Part shown: piece by piece, positions 63,729-64,000 of the stretch | Layout of the letters: each line of letters opens with the position of its first letter | Position numbering within the stretch: position 1 is the first letter of the stretch | Assembly (NCBI RefSeq): GCF_910592395.1 | Contig: NC_088312.1 | Coordinates: 17,305,292 to 17,369,291 of the forward strand | Reading direction: 5' to 3' | Origin: Lineus longissimus | Taxonomy: Eukaryota > Nemertea > Pilidiophora > Heteronemertea > Lineidae | DNA length: 64,000 nucleotides | Position numbers and translations under genes: made by a program | Notes under the pieces: generated by a model | Database searches by the model: none | Told to the model about the DNA's origin: nothing | The model's input: only the letters and a program-made list of their open reading frames with translations

Positions 63729-64000
63729 AAAAATTAAAAAGTCAAGATTTCAATTGAATGCTAATACTCACATATATTTATAATACTATAGCCCTTGAAA
63801 TACAATCATACAAGTTCACAAGTCCACCAATGCTGTTCTAATACATATAAAGGTTCAACACGGACGGAACTAAAGCAGGCCATTTTACAGAAATGCAGCG
63901 AAGTGCCACATTTGGAGCAAAAAAAACAGGTTAACTGTCCGCCCCATGGAAGACAGAATGTGTAATTTTGACCCTGTATTGACACCTTGCCAGTATCAGA
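63729..64000. other. Window end, nothing supportable
   Basis: No domain-bearing frame or repeat recognised. Confidence 0.4.

Noticed and set aside
1-64000. tRNA or rRNA genes
   Set aside because: No cloverleaf with A and B boxes or rRNA core word was recognised by eye; a covariance scan would be needed to exclude them.

Overview
The window is animal DNA and is almost entirely transposable elements. The evidence for a metazoan is the element set (BEL/Pao LTR element, Jockey/CR1-type reverse transcriptases, Polinton-type integrase and polymerase, piggyBac, Harbinger, hAT, Kolobok-like and Helitron-like sequence), GT-AG introns and AATAAA signals. The mix, and the GTCGTC-tailed repeats that carry CCCCCTGGTGGCC modules, resembles marine invertebrates (mollusc, brachiopod, hemichordate, echinoderm or lancelet). 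I cannot name the species. I see no certain host gene. The best gene-like candidates are a hAT-derived 783-codon exon (52.9-55.2 kb) and a three-exon cysteine-rich gene (44.6-45.8 kb), and both may be transposon-borne.

The layout is best read as nested insertions, and several boundaries are proven because the window contains paralogous empty sites. A repeat called R here (about 2.4 kb without inserts) occurs twice in opposite orientation: copy 1 at 11.86-28.41 kb (+) and copy 2 at 36.08-51.85 kb (-). Copy 1 was hit by a 418-bp MITE (12379-12796) and by E1 (13385-27155), a DDE_1-transposase element with 6-bp target duplications. E1 in turn received a Helentron-like insert (copy A), a full BEL element (16348-25966, LTRs differing at 1 of 730 positions) and, inside that BEL, a second Helentron-like insert (copy B). 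Copy 2 was hit by a deleted Harbinger element (37242-37985) and by E2 (38515-51152), a foldback/Mutator-like element with 9-bp target duplications. E2 holds a composite pair of 443-bp MITEs (42195-43629) and E3 (43790-50774, TTAA duplication). E3 holds the three-exon gene and Helentron-like copies D and C. Each R copy preserves the empty sites of the inserts in the other.

Outside the R copies: 0-8.5 kb has a Helitron helicase end, a Jockey/CR1-type RT (-), and a broken Polinton-type DNA polymerase split by a THAP-bearing TTAA element. 8.6-11.1 kb has a small MITE and an array of about 290-bp repeat modules. 28.4-31.8 kb has an unrecognised minus-strand gene split by a Helentron-like element that carries an endonuclease ORF. 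31.8-34.1 kb has a second RT pseudogene split by an exactly 1000-bp piggyBac derivative. 52.9-55.5 kb is the hAT-derived ORF. 56.4-57.4 kb is a Polinton-type integrase pseudogene. 57.5-64 kb is duplicated non-coding sequence, a 3-bp-TSD MITE and a 75/76-bp coding-like minisatellite. The polymerase, the minus-strand gene and the integrase may be remains of one Polinton split by everything between.

The most unusual signals are: a Helentron-like family whose 5' and 3' inverted repeats co-vary between subfamilies and whose body carries dense CTCF-like cores and tandem AGGTCA nuclear-receptor half-sites; the DDE_1 element with a 6-bp duplication; the composite double MITE; and a cluster of tiny-loop palindromes, some absent from the paralogous copy.
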